Below, piece after piece: positions 24,212 through 24,985 of a DNA stretch of 24,985 bases (position 1 is its first letter; each line of letters opens with the position of its first letter). The DNA is from Syntrophus sp964555065. GTDB taxonomy: Bacteria > Desulfobacterota > Syntrophia > Syntrophales > Syntrophaceae. The translations under genes were made by a program, and so were the position numbers. The notes beneath the pieces were generated by a model. That model worked only from the letters and a program-made list of their open reading frames with translations. It did no database searches and was not told the DNA's origin. The stretch is from positions 1 to 24,985 of the forward strand of contig CAZKRB010000048.1 in assembly GCA_964555065.1 (NCBI GenBank). Reading direction: 5' to 3'.

Positions 24212-24985
24212 GCGCCTGCAATCACCGTAAAAAATCTTTCGTCACAGGTGAACGTGGCCAGGGTATTTCACCACAGGGCACTCACCGTCAGCGTTACGAT
24301 TCACTGGTATACCCGAAGAGGAATTTACCAGATACACGGCTTCTTCCCTGCGGACCATTGAGGTCCTGTCCTTGTCAAAGAAAATCAGGTGTGGAATGCG
24401 AATCCAGCGCAGCAGTTACGGGATAGGCTCTTGGTAAAGCTCAGTGGCATGAGGACAGGAAAAATCATACCCTGATTTGCATCGCTAAAGAGAACCGCCG
24501 ATGCCGTCTTGCCTTTTGACTGGAGTCGCGTCTCAAATACTTGGTCTCTTTAGGGTGATCATCACCACGAAGACCCTTCGCTTCTTTTCTCATTCAAATC
24601 CAGTACACGGACTCATGACCTGCATCGCAGTATCTCTTCAGCTTCTTTCAGTTATAAGTTAATTCCGCTGCGCCTTTTTGTCAAGGGTTTATTATGAGTT
24701 TATCATTGATCGCTCCCCCTTTCTGCCCGGAAAGATTTCTTCCTCTCCGGGCGGTCAGATTCCTCTCGAACCGCCTCCCGGGCGCAGATTCTGCTGCCGT
24801 GCCCCCTGCTCAACCCAGGGTTTCGTCCAGGGCCCTGTCAAAGCCAGGGAGTTAAGCATAAATATCAGCGACTTGCAGCTTAAGGTGAAATTAACGTTTT
24901 TAAGCCGCGTTCAGAGTGTTATGATTATGAACTCAACTTTCGCAGGCGCAAATGACTCGTAACATATTGTAATTATTAATTGTAT
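24212..24985. other. AT-richer tail without an intact gene; possible decayed or non-coding element
   Basis: No frame carries a Shine-Dalgarno with a credible start. On the plus strand, the frame containing 24248 reads protein-like segments (for example VTIHWYTRRGIYQIHGFF) interrupted by stops at 24359, 24473 and 24551. Short palindromes occur at 24352-24366 (GGACC...GGTCC), 24554-24566 (GGTGAT-C-ATCACC), 24725-24752 (GCCCGGA...TCCGGGC) and 24878-24905 (GCTTAA...TTAAGC). Base composition is visibly different from the coding regions. I cannot assign it to an element family. Confidence 0.4.
24656..24684 (-). promoter_or_regulatory. Candidate minus-strand promoter
   Basis: On the minus strand a perfect TTGACA (24684 down to 24679) is followed after 17 bp by TAACTT (24661 down to 24656), a poor but acceptable -10 box. 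It would read leftward into the gene-less tail at 24220-24650. No coding sequence with a ribosome-binding site follows. Confidence 0.3.

Noticed and set aside
24193..24426. 77-codon plus-strand open frame in the tail
   Set aside because: Begins inside a palindrome, lacks a ribosome-binding site and resembles no family.
24678..24962. 94-codon plus-strand open frame starting with TTG
   Set aside because: No Shine-Dalgarno, start lies in a likely minus-strand promoter, and the sequence has no recognisable domain.

Overview
The window is a GC-rich bacterial chromosome segment. Gene content and order suggest a deltaproteobacterium of the Syntrophus type (Desulfobacterota): an xseA-xseB-ispA-dxs-tlyA-ispH run, a tmk-holB-ricT-metG block, a small 2[4Fe-4S] ferredoxin beside a NifU-type scaffold, a MacAB-TolC exporter and a bacterial deoxyhypusine-synthase-like protein. 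This taxonomic guess is inference from style, not from a marker gene. No rRNA, tRNA, CRISPR array or complete insertion sequence is visible.

Layout. Positions 1-319 are AT-richer and carry, on the minus strand at the left edge, what looks like the C-terminal part of a group II intron reverse transcriptase. A secreted Kelch/beta-propeller protein (320-1432, +) follows. Convergent to it is a minus-strand export operon read right to left: TolC-like outer membrane protein, MacA-like adaptor, MacB-type ATPase, MacB-type permease (5877 down to 1455). Its upstream region (about 6060-6120) has direct repeats that look like an operator. A separate minus-strand gene (6170-7186) encodes a deoxyhypusine synthase homologue.

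From 7499 to 14587 a tight plus-strand operon links exonuclease VII (xseA, xseB) with isoprenoid synthesis (ispA, dxs, ispH) and a TlyA rRNA methyltransferase. Its last gene is a fusion of IspH with a UbiA-like membrane prenyltransferase domain. A TTG-started lipoprotein, an Nfu-type Fe-S scaffold and a 59-residue ferredoxin follow. The next block is tmk, holB, ricT (PSP1 family) and metG, ending in a strong bidirectional terminator at 20617-20678.

Converging on that terminator is a long class II aldolase (20745-22145, -). The remaining right-hand part is gene-poor: about 940 bp with no convincing gene, a small three-helix membrane protein (23086-23376, -), a divergent lipoprotein (23684-24160, +), and an AT-richer tail (24161-24985) with several short palindromes and no intact gene.

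How the genes work together: dxs makes DXP, ispH makes IPP and DMAPP, ispA condenses them to a C15 (or similar) diphosphate, and the UbiA domain fused to IspH may use such a polyprenyl diphosphate. Most other genes are housekeeping (DNA replication and repair, tRNA charging, Fe-S assembly). The least ordinary items are the IspH-UbiA fusion with a degenerate first aspartate motif, the bacterial DHS homologue, the enlarged aldolase and the unexplained right-hand tail.
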